From contig NZ_CP053928.1 of NCBI RefSeq assembly GCF_014108865.1, forward strand, positions 4,588,001 through 4,652,000: a DNA stretch of 64,000 nucleotides. Direction: 5' to 3'. The DNA is from Nocardioides sp. WS12 (GTDB lineage Bacteria; Actinomycetota; Actinomycetes; Propionibacteriales; Nocardioidaceae). The notes under the pieces were generated by a model, which worked only from the letters and a program-made list of their open reading frames with translations, was not told the origin of the DNA and searched no databases. Shown here piece after piece: positions 35,272-44,932 of the stretch (its first letter is position 1; the number at the start of each line of letters is the position of its first letter). Made by a program: the position numbers and the translations under genes.

Positions 35272-36215
35272 TAGAGGGTCGACGAAGCGGGGAGTTCCAC
35301 GCCGAGCCATCGCACGCCGACCGGGTCCAGTTCAACGATCCGCGGATCGGCTTCCGGGTCGATCCCGGTGGCGCCGGCGTCACCGGTGGCGCGTCCGATG
35401 CGGACCTCGAGCCAGCCGTCGGCCAGCCCCTCGGCCAGTCCGCTCCCCCACTCGACGACCGTGACCGCCTGATCGAGGTCGGTGTCGAGGTCCAGGTCAT
35501 CCAGTTCAGCGGTACCGCCGAGCCGGTAGGCGTCGACGTGGACGAGCGAGGGTCCGCCCGACAGCGAGGGATGCACCCGGGCGATCACGAAGGTCGGAGA
35601 CGTGATGCTGCCGCGGACGTCGAGGCCGGCGCCCAGTCCCTGCGTGAAGGTGGTCTTGCCGGCGCCGAGTTCGCCGCTGAGCACCAGGACGTCTCCGGCC
35701 TGCAGGACCGATGCCAGGTGCTCGCCGAGTGAACGCATCGCATCGGCAGTAGGAATCTCGACGGTGCGCGGCACCGGCCGCGCCATCTCGACGTACGGCG
35801 GCTGGCGGGCAGTCTCCGCAAAGCCCATGTCGCGCCAGAACTGCACGGTGAGCGGGAGTTCCTCGCGCGCCAGGATGACCAGCCGCTTCAGACCGTCCCG
35901 TCTCCCGGCTTCGGCGAGGGCAGCGCGGACCAGGGCCCGCGCGATGCCGCGGCCCTGTGCACTGGGGTCGACACCGAACCGGCGCAGGTAGAGCGCGTCG
36001 CCGTCCGGATCGAGGACAACGGCGCCGACCGTGCGTCCGTCCAGACGCGCCAGCAGACCGCCACCGGGCGCGAGCAGGGCCGCGATCGAGGCCTCGGTCT
36101 CGCTGAGGGCATCGGCAGGCGGGTCCAGGACGGGGCGCGCGGCGAACGCAGCGCGCACCACGGCAAGCACCTCTGCGGCGGCCTCCTGGCCGACCACGAT
36201 GACCTCGAGACTCAC
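35271..36215 (-). CDS. tsaE: GNAT acetyltransferase fused to TsaE ATPase
   Basis: 314 residues from GTG 36215, overlapping the preceding stop (GTGA). Residues 1-155 are a GNAT domain (GAVVLDPDGDALYLRRFGV, acetyl-CoA loop AQGRGIARALVRAA). Residues 160-314 are TsaE: P-loop VLSGELGAGKTTFTQGLGAGL, ITSPTFVIARVHP and LVHVDAYRLGG, then VVEWGSGL. TsaE drives the TsaBD cycle in t6A synthesis. The fusion puts an acetyltransferase in the same chain as TsaE; the GNAT substrate is unknown. Confidence 0.93.
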   Translation of the reverse strand: MSLEVIVVGQEAAAEVLAVVRAAFAARPVLDPPADALSETEASIAALLAPGGGLLARLDGRTVGAVVLDPDGDALYLRRFGVDPSAQGRGIARALVRAALAEAGRRDGLKRLVILAREELPLTVQFWRDMGFAETARQPPYVEMARPVPRTVEIPTADAMRSLGEHLASVLQAGDVLVLSGELGAGKTTFTQGLGAGLDVRGSITSPTFVIARVHPSLSGGPSLVHVDAYRLGGTAELDDLDLDTDLDQAVTVVEWGSGLAEGLADGWLEVRIGRATGDAGATGIDPEADPRIVELDPVGVRWLGVELPASSTL

Positions 36216-37318
36216 CGCGTTGCGGTCCTCGCGGTCGCGGCGGTGATCAGCTGGTCGAGCTCGGCGTTGACGAGTTCGTGGCGCTCCATGATCACCATGT
36301 GCCCGGCGCCCTCGCACTCGAGCAGCCGGGACTCGGGGATGCGGGAGTGCAGCTTGCGCGAGTGCCCGATCGAGGTGATCTTGTCGTTGGTCCCACAGAT
36401 GATCGAGGTGGGAATCCGGCCGAGGCTCTCGACGTGGTCGAACTTGTCGAGGCTCGCGAAGTGCGGGAAGAAGTCGGCCACCACCTCGAAGGGCGTCGCT
36501 CCCAGCATGTCGTCGACGAACTCGACGTACCCCTGCGGGACCGGGCCACCGAAGGCGAACCGGTCGGTGATGACCGTGGCGACCGAACTGCCGGCCCTGC
36601 GCAGGACGTCGACGGCGCGATGGCCCAGGTGCAGGGTGCGGACCGCGCCACTGGCGAAGGGCCCGGTCAGTCGCGCGGGCAGCATGGGCAGCAGGATCCG
36701 GCTCGGGTCGAGCCCTCCGGCAGTGGTCGAGACCAGGCCGACCCCAGCCACGCGGGTCCCGATCAGGTCGGGGAACTGCTCGGCCAGCGCGACGATCGAC
36801 ATGCCGCCCATCGAGTGACCGACGAGGACGATCGGGCCTTCGGGTACGACGGCATCGATGACGTCCTTGAGGTCGCGGCCCAACTGGTCGATGGTGGAGT
36901 GCGCGCGGCCGGAGTTGCCGGACCGGCCGTGCGAACGCTGGTCGTAGTAGACCGTGCGCACCAAGCCGCGGTAGGCGGCGCGCTGGAAGTGCCAGCAGTC
37001 GAGGTTGAGGCAGAAGCCGTGGACGAACACCACGGTGACCGGCGGTGTGTCGTCCTTGGTACGACGAAGCAGCCGCTCGAGCGGACCGGTCGCTGCCGTG
37101 GCCGGCGTCGCGACATCGACCTCGTCGACCTCGACGTACAGGCGCACCCCGTCCTCGGCGACGATGCTGATCTCCGGCGAGCGCAGGGTGCCGAACGGGA
37201 TGTCCTCACCCGCCCGCCTGCCGATCTGCCGTTGCTGGCGGACGACACCGACCGCCGTACCGGCCGCAGCGAGGCCGAGGGCACCGGCCACCGAACCCAG
37301 GATCCGACCGCGCTTCAT
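36212..37318 (-). CDS. Alpha/beta hydrolase, membrane-anchored
   Basis: 368 residues from ATG 37318 (overlaps the alr stop, ATGA). An N-terminal helix (ILGSVAGALGLAAAGTAVGVV) anchors or exports it. VVFVHGFCLNLDCWHFQ is the oxyanion region, VLVGHSMGGMSIV the nucleophile elbow (GHSMG), CGTNDKITS the acid and GAGHMVIMERHE the His. Commonly found between alr and tsaE in actinobacteria; substrate not established. Confidence 0.9.
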   Translation of the reverse strand: MKRGRILGSVAGALGLAAAGTAVGVVRQQRQIGRRAGEDIPFGTLRSPEISIVAEDGVRLYVEVDEVDVATPATAATGPLERLLRRTKDDTPPVTVVFVHGFCLNLDCWHFQRAAYRGLVRTVYYDQRSHGRSGNSGRAHSTIDQLGRDLKDVIDAVVPEGPIVLVGHSMGGMSIVALAEQFPDLIGTRVAGVGLVSTTAGGLDPSRILLPMLPARLTGPFASGAVRTLHLGHRAVDVLRRAGSSVATVITDRFAFGGPVPQGYVEFVDDMLGATPFEVVADFFPHFASLDKFDHVESLGRIPTSIICGTNDKITSIGHSRKLHSRIPESRLLECEGAGHMVIMERHELVNAELDQLITAATARTATR

Positions 37319-38499
37319 GGGGTGTTCCCGGTGGTCGAGCCTGTCGAGACTCCCACGTAGCGTCGCGTCATCCGGCCACCGATCCTCGTCACGATCTCGT
37401 AGTTGATGGTGCCGCACGCCTCGGCCCAGTCCTGCGCCGTGGGGCCACCGGCCGAGGGCGGGCCGAAAACGACGACCTCGGTGCCGACCTCCGGCCGGTC
37501 GCCATCCAGGTCGACGACGACCTGGTCCATGCAGACGGTGCCGCGGATCGGGCGGTGCTTGCCGGCAATCCCGACCTGCGCCGCGGACCCGGGCGAACCG
37601 GGTCGCGAGGCGCTGCGCGGGATGCCGTCGGCGTACCCGATCGGCACCAGCGCGACGGTCGTCGGGCGGTCGGCGATCCAGCGGTGTCCGTAGGAGACCC
37701 CGTCACCGACGGCGAGGTCCTTGACCATCACCAGCGGTCCCCGAACGGTCATCGCCGGCACCAGTCCGATGTCGGTGGCCTGGCCCGGGGCCGGGTCCAG
37801 TCCGTAGAGCGCAATGCCGCAGCGCACGGCATCGAAACGGGAGGACGGCCGCAGGATCGTGGCAGCCGAGTTGGCCAGGTGGCGCAGTTCGGGACGCAGG
37901 CCGTGTGCCTCGGCCAGAGCAATCGCCTCGCGGAAGGCCTGCTCCTGGCGGTCGTTGGCCGGGTGCGCGGGCTCATCGGCGCACGCGAAGTGCGACCAGA
38001 GGCCGGTGACCGTCCAGTCGCCTGCTTCCTCGCCGGCGCGCGCCCGGTCGAAGACCTCTGCCCAGGCTGCTCGCGGCGCTCCCCCGCGGGACAGGCCGGT
38101 GTCGACCTTGAGCTGGATCCGCGCTGGCTCGGTCCGGCCGGCGAAGGCGGCGGCCATCTCGTCGAGTTCGTCGACGGAGTAGGCGGAAACCTCGATGCCG
38201 GCGTCGGCGGCAGCGGCGTACGGGGCGCCCGGGGCCGTGATCCAGCACAGCAGCGGACCGTCGACGCCGGCCGCACGCAGGGCAAGGGCTTCCTCGATGG
38301 TGGCCGTCGCCAGCCACTCGGCGCCGCCCTGCTGCGCGGCACGGGCGCACTCGACCATGCCGTGGCCGTAGCCGTCGGACTTCACGACCGCGATCAGCGG
38401 GACGCCGGCGGTCTCGCGCAGCAGTCGCGCGTTGGCGCGGATCGCGTCGAGGTCGACGACGATCTCGGCAGGGCCCAGAGGCGCCGACGTGCTGGACAT
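37315..38499 (-). CDS. alr: Alanine racemase
   Basis: 394 residues from ATG 38499, 16 bases after nnr. It makes D-alanine for peptidoglycan using PLP. VVKSDGYGHGMVECA has the PLP lysine, KVDTGLSRGG and GLWSHFACAD line the barrel, and SYGHRW and RGTVCMDQVVVDL complete the active site. The last residues (VGVSTGSTTGNTP) are encoded by a dispersed repeat, so the native C-terminus may have been replaced. Confidence 0.96.
   Translation of the reverse strand: MSSTSAPLGPAEIVVDLDAIRANARLLRETAGVPLIAVVKSDGYGHGMVECARAAQQGGAEWLATATIEEALALRAAGVDGPLLCWITAPGAPYAAAADAGIEVSAYSVDELDEMAAAFAGRTEPARIQLKVDTGLSRGGAPRAAWAEVFDRARAGEEAGDWTVTGLWSHFACADEPAHPANDRQEQAFREAIALAEAHGLRPELRHLANSAATILRPSSRFDAVRCGIALYGLDPAPGQATDIGLVPAMTVRGPLVMVKDLAVGDGVSYGHRWIADRPTTVALVPIGYADGIPRSASRPGSPGSAAQVGIAGKHRPIRGTVCMDQVVVDLDGDRPEVGTEVVVFGPPSAGGPTAQDWAEACGTINYEIVTRIGGRMTRRYVGVSTGSTTGNTP
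37331..37350. repeat. Dispersed GAGCCTGTCGA-core repeat at the alr 3' end
   Basis: GTGGTCGAGCCTGTCGAGAC; same core as copies in cydA and nnr. It writes the last codons of alr. Confidence 0.6.
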
Positions 38500-38515
38500 G
38501 GCTCCGATCCTCCCA

Positions 38516-39967
38516 TCACTCCGTGTCGAGGGATGCGATGAGGGCCGCAACGAGGGAGGGGAGCGCGGCCGCGACATCCGACGCGACGATCGGTCCACCC
38601 GCCGCTGCCTGGGTGGCCGCGGCACCGTGCAACCAGGACCCGACCGAGGCCGCGTCGAACGGATCGAGGCCACCAGCCAGCAACGCGCCGATCACGCCGC
38701 CGAGGACGTCGCCGGCCCCCGCCGTCGCCAGCCACGGGGTGCCCGAGGTCGTCACGCGGACCCGCCCGCCCGGTTCGGCGATCACGGTGTGCCGCCCCTT
38801 GAGGAGTACGACGGCGTCGTACTCGTGGGCAGCGCGGAGCGCGAAGGACAGCGATTCGGCTTCGACCGCCGCTCGGTCGACGCCGAGCATCCGGGCCAGT
38901 TCGCCGGCGTGCGGCGTGAGGACCGCGGGCCGTCCGCGCGCCAGGTCGGCGAAGGCAAGGGCATCGGCGTCGACGACCACCGGCACCTCGTCGGCAAGGG
39001 AGTCCCGCAACGCCTGCTCGGCCGCGGTGTCGCTGCCCGAACCGACGACCCAGGCCTGGACGCGGCCGGCGCCGACGACCTCGGGATGGCGATCACGGAC
39101 CCAGTCGTTCACGGCCGGATCGCCGTCGTACCGCACCATCCCCGCGAGGCCGCAGGTCGCGCCAGCGACGCTGAGCAGGCCCGCGCCCGGATAGGTCGCG
39201 GAGCCGGCGCGGATGCCGACGACACCACGGGTGTACTTGTGTGACGCCGGACCCGGACGGGGCAGCAACGCCGCCACGTCGGCCGGCTGGAGCGCTTCCA
39301 TCGACGCCCACTCGGTGGTTGAGGTGGTCTCGACAGGCTCGACCTCCGGTAGTCCGATGTCGACGAGCTCGAGCGCTCCGCAGGCCAGCGCGGCCGGGTC
39401 GAGGAGGTGGCAGCCCTTGTGGGTGCCGAAGGTGACCGTCAACGCGGCCGTGACATGAGGCCCGTCCACGGCACCGGTGTCGACATCGACTCCCGACGGC
39501 ACGTCGACCGCGACGACGGGGATCCCCTCGAGCGCAGCGAGTGCGGCGACAGCGTTGGGCCGCAGGCCCGGCCGGCCACCGATGCCGACGATTCCGTCGA
39601 CCACCACATCAGGCCGAAAGCTCGTCGAGTAGCCGCGAGGTACGAGCGGCGTATCGAGACGCACCACCCGTCCGCCCACTGCCCGCAAGGCCGCCACCCC
39701 ACCTGCATGCGCCTGCTCCGACAACAACCACGCCTCGACCTGCACGCCCCGCCGCGCGAGCACCACGCCGGCGTACAACGCATCACCGCCGTTGTCGCCC
39801 GACCCGACGAGCAACACGACCCGACGCCCGTACGCCGAGCCCAGGAAGTCGAGCACCGCGTAAGCGAGGCCGTGTGCGGCCCGCTGCATGAGCGCGCCCT
39901 CGGGCAGTTCGGCGAGCAGCAACGCTTCCGCAGCGCGGACCTGGTCGACCGTGTGCGCGCGGATCAC
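38516..39967 (-). CDS. nnr: Bifunctional NAD(P)HX epimerase/dehydratase
   Basis: 483 residues from GTG 39967. It repairs hydrated NAD(P)H. The N-terminal epimerase domain has VGSGDNGGDALYAG (about 54-67) and VAVDVPSGVDVDTG; the C-terminal ADP-dependent dehydratase (from about 245) has VLTPHAGELARML and WLATAGAGDVLGGVIGALL with the catalytic Asp. The linker PEVEPVETTSTTEWA is encoded by a dispersed repeat. Next to alr and downstream of the toxin gene. Confidence 0.95.
   Translation of the reverse strand: MIRAHTVDQVRAAEALLLAELPEGALMQRAAHGLAYAVLDFLGSAYGRRVVLLVGSGDNGGDALYAGVVLARRGVQVEAWLLSEQAHAGGVAALRAVGGRVVRLDTPLVPRGYSTSFRPDVVVDGIVGIGGRPGLRPNAVAALAALEGIPVVAVDVPSGVDVDTGAVDGPHVTAALTVTFGTHKGCHLLDPAALACGALELVDIGLPEVEPVETTSTTEWASMEALQPADVAALLPRPGPASHKYTRGVVGIRAGSATYPGAGLLSVAGATCGLAGMVRYDGDPAVNDWVRDRHPEVVGAGRVQAWVVGSGSDTAAEQALRDSLADEVPVVVDADALAFADLARGRPAVLTPHAGELARMLGVDRAAVEAESLSFALRAAHEYDAVVLLKGRHTVIAEPGGRVRVTTSGTPWLATAGAGDVLGGVIGALLAGGLDPFDAASVGSWLHGAAATQAAAGGPIVASDVAAALPSLVAALIASLDTE
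39315..39344. repeat. Dispersed repeat inside nnr
   Basis: GTGGTTGAGGTGGTCTCGAC then AGGCTCGACC; contains TCGACAGGCTCGA, the complement of the core in alr. It lies exactly at the linker between the two enzyme domains. Confidence 0.65.
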
Positions 39968-39974
39968 AACGGAC

Positions 39975-40334
39975 TCACAGATCGAGGTGAAGGCGAAGGG
40001 CGTCGTCCAGGTCCGACATCAAGTGACCGGGCACCCGCCCCAACACGGCGCCGATGCGCTCGACTGCCACCGATCGAACCTGTTCGGCCTGCGCCTTGGA
40101 GTCGAGACGCAAGCCCGTTTCCTCGGATGGCAACAGGGTCTGGAACGGCAGGATCCGCTGCACATTGCTGGTCACCGGGACCACGGTGACCACCCCTCTC
40201 CCCAGTCTGTCGGCGGCGGCGTTGGCTCGGTCGTTGCTGACCACCACGGCCGGGCGACGCTTGCTTGCTTCGCTGCCCCGCGCCGGTTCCAGGTCGACGA
40301 GGCGAACCTCACCGCGCCGCACGATCCAGCCCAT
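39975..40334 (-). CDS. PemK/MazF-family toxin
   Basis: 119 residues from ATG 40334, inside the end of the antitoxin gene (26-base overlap). IVRRGEVRLVDLEPARGSE and KRRPAVVVSNDRAN are the MazF-fold start, VVPVTSNVQRILPFQTLL the central strands, and KAQAEQVRSV the final conserved block. MazF-type toxins cleave RNA at short sequences; specificity is not readable. The pair is wedged between acpS and nnr. Confidence 0.9.
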   Translation of the reverse strand: MGWIVRRGEVRLVDLEPARGSEASKRRPAVVVSNDRANAAADRLGRGVVTVVPVTSNVQRILPFQTLLPSEETGLRLDSKAQAEQVRSVAVERIGAVLGRVPGHLMSDLDDALRLHLDL

Positions 40335-40539
40335 CCGACGTCGCAGCCGCCCAGGCCGCCTCCTCGCCGGAGCTCTCCCACTCGCGCCAGGCGGCGTCGT
40401 AGTCGTCTTCGAGCGACGCCTGCCGAAGATGGCGGACGGCCAGTTGGACGACCGCCGACCGCGACGCAAGGCCGGACTCGCGCGCGTAGGCATCGATCAA
40501 GGCAACATCGCCGTCGGTCAGACTGACGCTCAGCTTCAT
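40309..40539 (-). CDS. Ribbon-helix-helix antitoxin
   Basis: 76 residues from ATG 40539 (eight codons after an in-frame upstream start). MKLSVSLTDGDVALIDAYAR is the ribbon and first helix and GLASRSAVVQLAVRHLRQ the second helix of a CopG/MazE-like DNA-binding domain. The C-terminal part is acidic and aromatic (EDDYDAAWREWESSGEE), the usual toxin-neutralising tail. It likely represses its own promoter through the palindrome at 40556. Confidence 0.88.
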   Translation of the reverse strand: MKLSVSLTDGDVALIDAYARESGLASRSAVVQLAVRHLRQASLEDDYDAAWREWESSGEEAAWAAATSDGLDRAAR

Positions 40540-40555
40540 GACACGATCGTACCCC

Positions 40556-40576
40556 GGTAGCACATGTGGTGCTACC
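40556..40576. promoter_or_regulatory. Toxin-antitoxin operator palindrome
   Basis: GGTAGCAC-ATGTG-GTGCTACC, perfect 8-bp arms, 17 bases upstream of the antitoxin start. On the minus strand TACGAT, a -10 candidate, follows it (40546-40551), so a bound repressor would cover the promoter. Confidence 0.7.
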
Positions 40577-40586
40577 TGAATGCTAC

Positions 40587-40940
40587 TCAGTCCTCAAGGA
40601 CGACGACCGCCGAGGCGATGCCGCCGTCATGGGTCAGCGAGAGGTGCACCGAACGGACACCGAGCAGGTCGGCCTCGGCGAGCACGGTCCCGCGCAGCAC
40701 GAAGCGTGGCCGTCCGGACTCCTCGGAGACCACCTCGGCGTCGTGCCAGGCCATGCCGCGCGGGGCGCCGAGCGCCTTCGCGAGGGCTTCCTTGGCGGCG
40801 AACCGGGCGGCCATCGAACTGATGTGCCGACCGCGTTCGGCCTCGACGAAGAGCTTCTCCACCAGCGCAGGAGTACGACGACACGACTCCTCGAACCGGG
40901 CGATCTCGCACACGTCGATCCCGACCCCCACCACGGCCAT
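40587..40940 (-). CDS. acpS: Holo-[acyl-carrier-protein] synthase
   Basis: 117 residues. It transfers phosphopantetheine from CoA to acyl carrier protein. VVGVGIDVCEIARFE and ARFAAKEALAKALG are the two metal/CoA-binding motifs, and SVHLSLTHDGGIASA the final strand. Six bases after glmS. Confidence 0.96.
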   Translation of the reverse strand: MAVVGVGIDVCEIARFEESCRRTPALVEKLFVEAERGRHISSMAARFAAKEALAKALGAPRGMAWHDAEVVSEESGRPRFVLRGTVLAEADLLGVRSVHLSLTHDGGIASAVVVLED

Positions 40941-40946
40941 GAGGCG

Positions 40947-42791
<1,845 letters not shown>

Positions 42792-42855
42792 GGTCGATGA
42801 GTCTACGGTGGACGCGGCCTCACACCTGCAGTGGCGCACTGGAAGAATCGCTGCC

Positions 42856-43854
42856 ATGGTGACCGGTCCCACGGCGGACAACCTCTCCACGACTCATCCC
42901 GGTGACGAGTCGCAGCGTGAGGCGTCCCCGTACGTCGAGCTCGACCGGGCGACGTGGGCAAAGCTGGCGTCGGAGACGGAGAGCCCGCTCACCACCGACG
43001 AGCTCGACCGCCTCCGCGGCCTCGGCGAGTCGCTCGACCTGGACGAGATCCGCGACGTCTACCTCCCGCTCTCCCGGTTGCTGAGCCTGCGGGTCAGCAG
43101 CGCCTCGGCCCTGCACCAGGACCAGGAGGAGTTCCTCCACGGCCTCACCCCGCCCCGCACGCCGTTCGTGATCGGGCTCGCGGGGTCGGTGGCCGTCGGC
43201 AAGTCGACCGCAGCGCGCGTCCTCCAGCAGATGCTCGCGCGCTGGCCCGAGCACCCGAACGTCGCCCTGGTCACCACCGACGGCTTCCTCTATCCCAATG
43301 CCGAGCTCGAGAAGCGCGGCTTGCTCGACCGCAAGGGCTTCCCGGAGTCCTACGACCGGCGCGCCCTGCTGAAGTTCGTGATCGACATCAAGTCCGGCAA
43401 GGACGAGGTCGAGGCCCCGGTCTACTCCCACCTCATCTATGACGTGCAACCGGACGAGAAGGTGGTCGTGAAGCGGCCCGACATCGTCATCGTGGAGGGA
43501 CTGAACGTCCTTCAGCCGGCGCGGGTGCGCGAGGACGGCCGGATCACCCTGGGCCTGTCCGACTTCTTCGACTTCTCGATCTTCGTCGACGCGAACACCA
43601 ACCACATCCGGGACTGGTACGTCGACCGGTTCCTGCGCCTGCGCGAGACGGCCTTCCGTGACCCCGGGTCCTACTTCGCCAAGTACGCCGCGCTGAGCCA
43701 CGACACGGCCGTCGACGAGGCGCGCCGGATCTGGGATTCGATCAACGGCCCGAACCTGGAGCGCAACGTGTTGCCGACCCGGTCCCGCGCCACGCTGGTG
43801 CTGCGCAAGTCCGCGGACCACTCCGTCCGCTACGTGCGCCTGCGCAAGATCTGA
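42856..43854 (+). CDS. coaA: Pantothenate kinase type I
   Basis: 332 residues from ATG 42856; the longer frame runs into the glmS start. First step of CoA synthesis. P-loop GLAGSVAVGKSTAAR (about 104-118), TTDGFLYPNAELEKRG, KGFPESYDRRALL and VEGLNVLQ are all typical of bacterial CoaA. Ten bases before the next gene. Confidence 0.96.
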   Translation: MVTGPTADNLSTTHPGDESQREASPYVELDRATWAKLASETESPLTTDELDRLRGLGESLDLDEIRDVYLPLSRLLSLRVSSASALHQDQEEFLHGLTPPRTPFVIGLAGSVAVGKSTAARVLQQMLARWPEHPNVALVTTDGFLYPNAELEKRGLLDRKGFPESYDRRALLKFVIDIKSGKDEVEAPVYSHLIYDVQPDEKVVVKRPDIVIVEGLNVLQPARVREDGRITLGLSDFFDFSIFVDANTNHIRDWYVDRFLRLRETAFRDPGSYFAKYAALSHDTAVDEARRIWDSINGPNLERNVLPTRSRATLVLRKSADHSVRYVRLRKI

Positions 43855-43863
43855 CCCGGCGCG

Positions 43864-44916
43864 ATGACACGACGGCCGTCCCGACTCCGCGTCGTGGCGC
43901 TGTGCTCGATCATCGCCCTCGCCCTGCCCGTCGCCGGGTGTGGCACGGACGCGCCCGCCAGCCCCGAGGCCAGGCCGTCGCGCAGCGGGGCAGCGGAAGC
44001 CAGCAGTACGCCGACCCCCGAAGCGTCCGGTTCCGCGACGGTCAGCGAGCCGGATCCGACGTACTCCCTCCCGGCGATCGCAGCGAAGGCACCGGACGCA
44101 GGCGACCTCGTGGTCCTGCGCGACGCCGGATCCACGACCCGGTACACCCGGGAAGCGGTGAGCTACCGCAGCGACGGCCTGACCATCACCGGCGTGCTCC
44201 TGCGCCCTCGCGGGACGGGGCCGTTCCCGGCCGTCGTCATCGTCCACGGTCGCGTGCCGATCAAGAGCTACCGCACCGGCGGCGGGCTGGAGAGGGAGCA
44301 GGATGCCCTGGTCGCAGCGGGCTACGTCGTCTTCCAGAGCGACCTGCGGGGGCACGCCGGCTCGGACCCGCTCGGGCCGTTCGACCAGCAGACGATGGTC
44401 GGCTACAGCCGCGACGTGATCAACGCCCTCGCCACCCTCCGGACGCAGGAGTACGTCGACCGCGACCGGGTCGGCGTGCTCGGACGATCGATGGGCGGCG
44501 GCATCACGATGAACGTCCTGACGACCCACCCCGAACTCGCCCGGGCTGCCGTACTGCTGTCACCGATCAGCTCGTCGTTCGCCCAGGCCAGGGCACTCCT
44601 GGCGAGCCTCGGCAGGCCGGCGGACCGCGACTCCATCCCCGTCGAGTTCGGCACGCAGGAGGCGAACCCGGCGTTCTACCGGAACCTGTCGCCGCGCACG
44701 TACTTCTCGAAGATCACCGCATCGGTGCTGATCCAGCACGGTACGGCGGACCCGGTGTGCCCGCTGGTGTGGTCGCAGACGACCCTGGGCGCGCTCCGCA
44801 CGGCCGGGGTCGACGCCGACCTGGAGCTCTACGAGGGCGAACGCCACATCTTCGACGCACGGCAGGCGCAGGCGATCCAGAACGCGGTCACCTACTTCGA
44901 CCGACAGCTCGGCTGA
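43864..44916 (+). CDS. Lipoprotein alpha/beta hydrolase (S9/dienelactone type)
   Basis: 350 residues. Signal peptide with lipobox VAGC (Cys about 26) and a low-complexity linker to about 60. VVIVHGRVPIKSYRTGGG is the oxyanion region, VLGRSMGGGITMNVL the nucleophile (GRSMG), and QHGTADPVCPL the acid; HIFDARQAQ carries the His. Prolyl-oligopeptidase-like fold without propeller, so an esterase or peptidase outside the membrane. Substrate unknown. Confidence 0.88.
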   Translation: MTRRPSRLRVVALCSIIALALPVAGCGTDAPASPEARPSRSGAAEASSTPTPEASGSATVSEPDPTYSLPAIAAKAPDAGDLVVLRDAGSTTRYTREAVSYRSDGLTITGVLLRPRGTGPFPAVVIVHGRVPIKSYRTGGGLEREQDALVAAGYVVFQSDLRGHAGSDPLGPFDQQTMVGYSRDVINALATLRTQEYVDRDRVGVLGRSMGGGITMNVLTTHPELARAAVLLSPISSSFAQARALLASLGRPADRDSIPVEFGTQEANPAFYRNLSPRTYFSKITASVLIQHGTADPVCPLVWSQTTLGALRTAGVDADLELYEGERHIFDARQAQAIQNAVTYFDRQLG

Positions 44917-44919
44917 TCA

Positions 44920-44931
44920 CGCCGTACGGCG
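44920..44931. other. Palindrome CGCCGTACGGCG between convergent genes
   Basis: A perfect 12-bp palindrome within the 16-bp gap between the converging hydrolase and kinase genes, flanked by CTGATCA/GGTCAG. It could act as a short two-way termination hairpin. Confidence 0.35.
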
Positions 44932-44932
44932 G

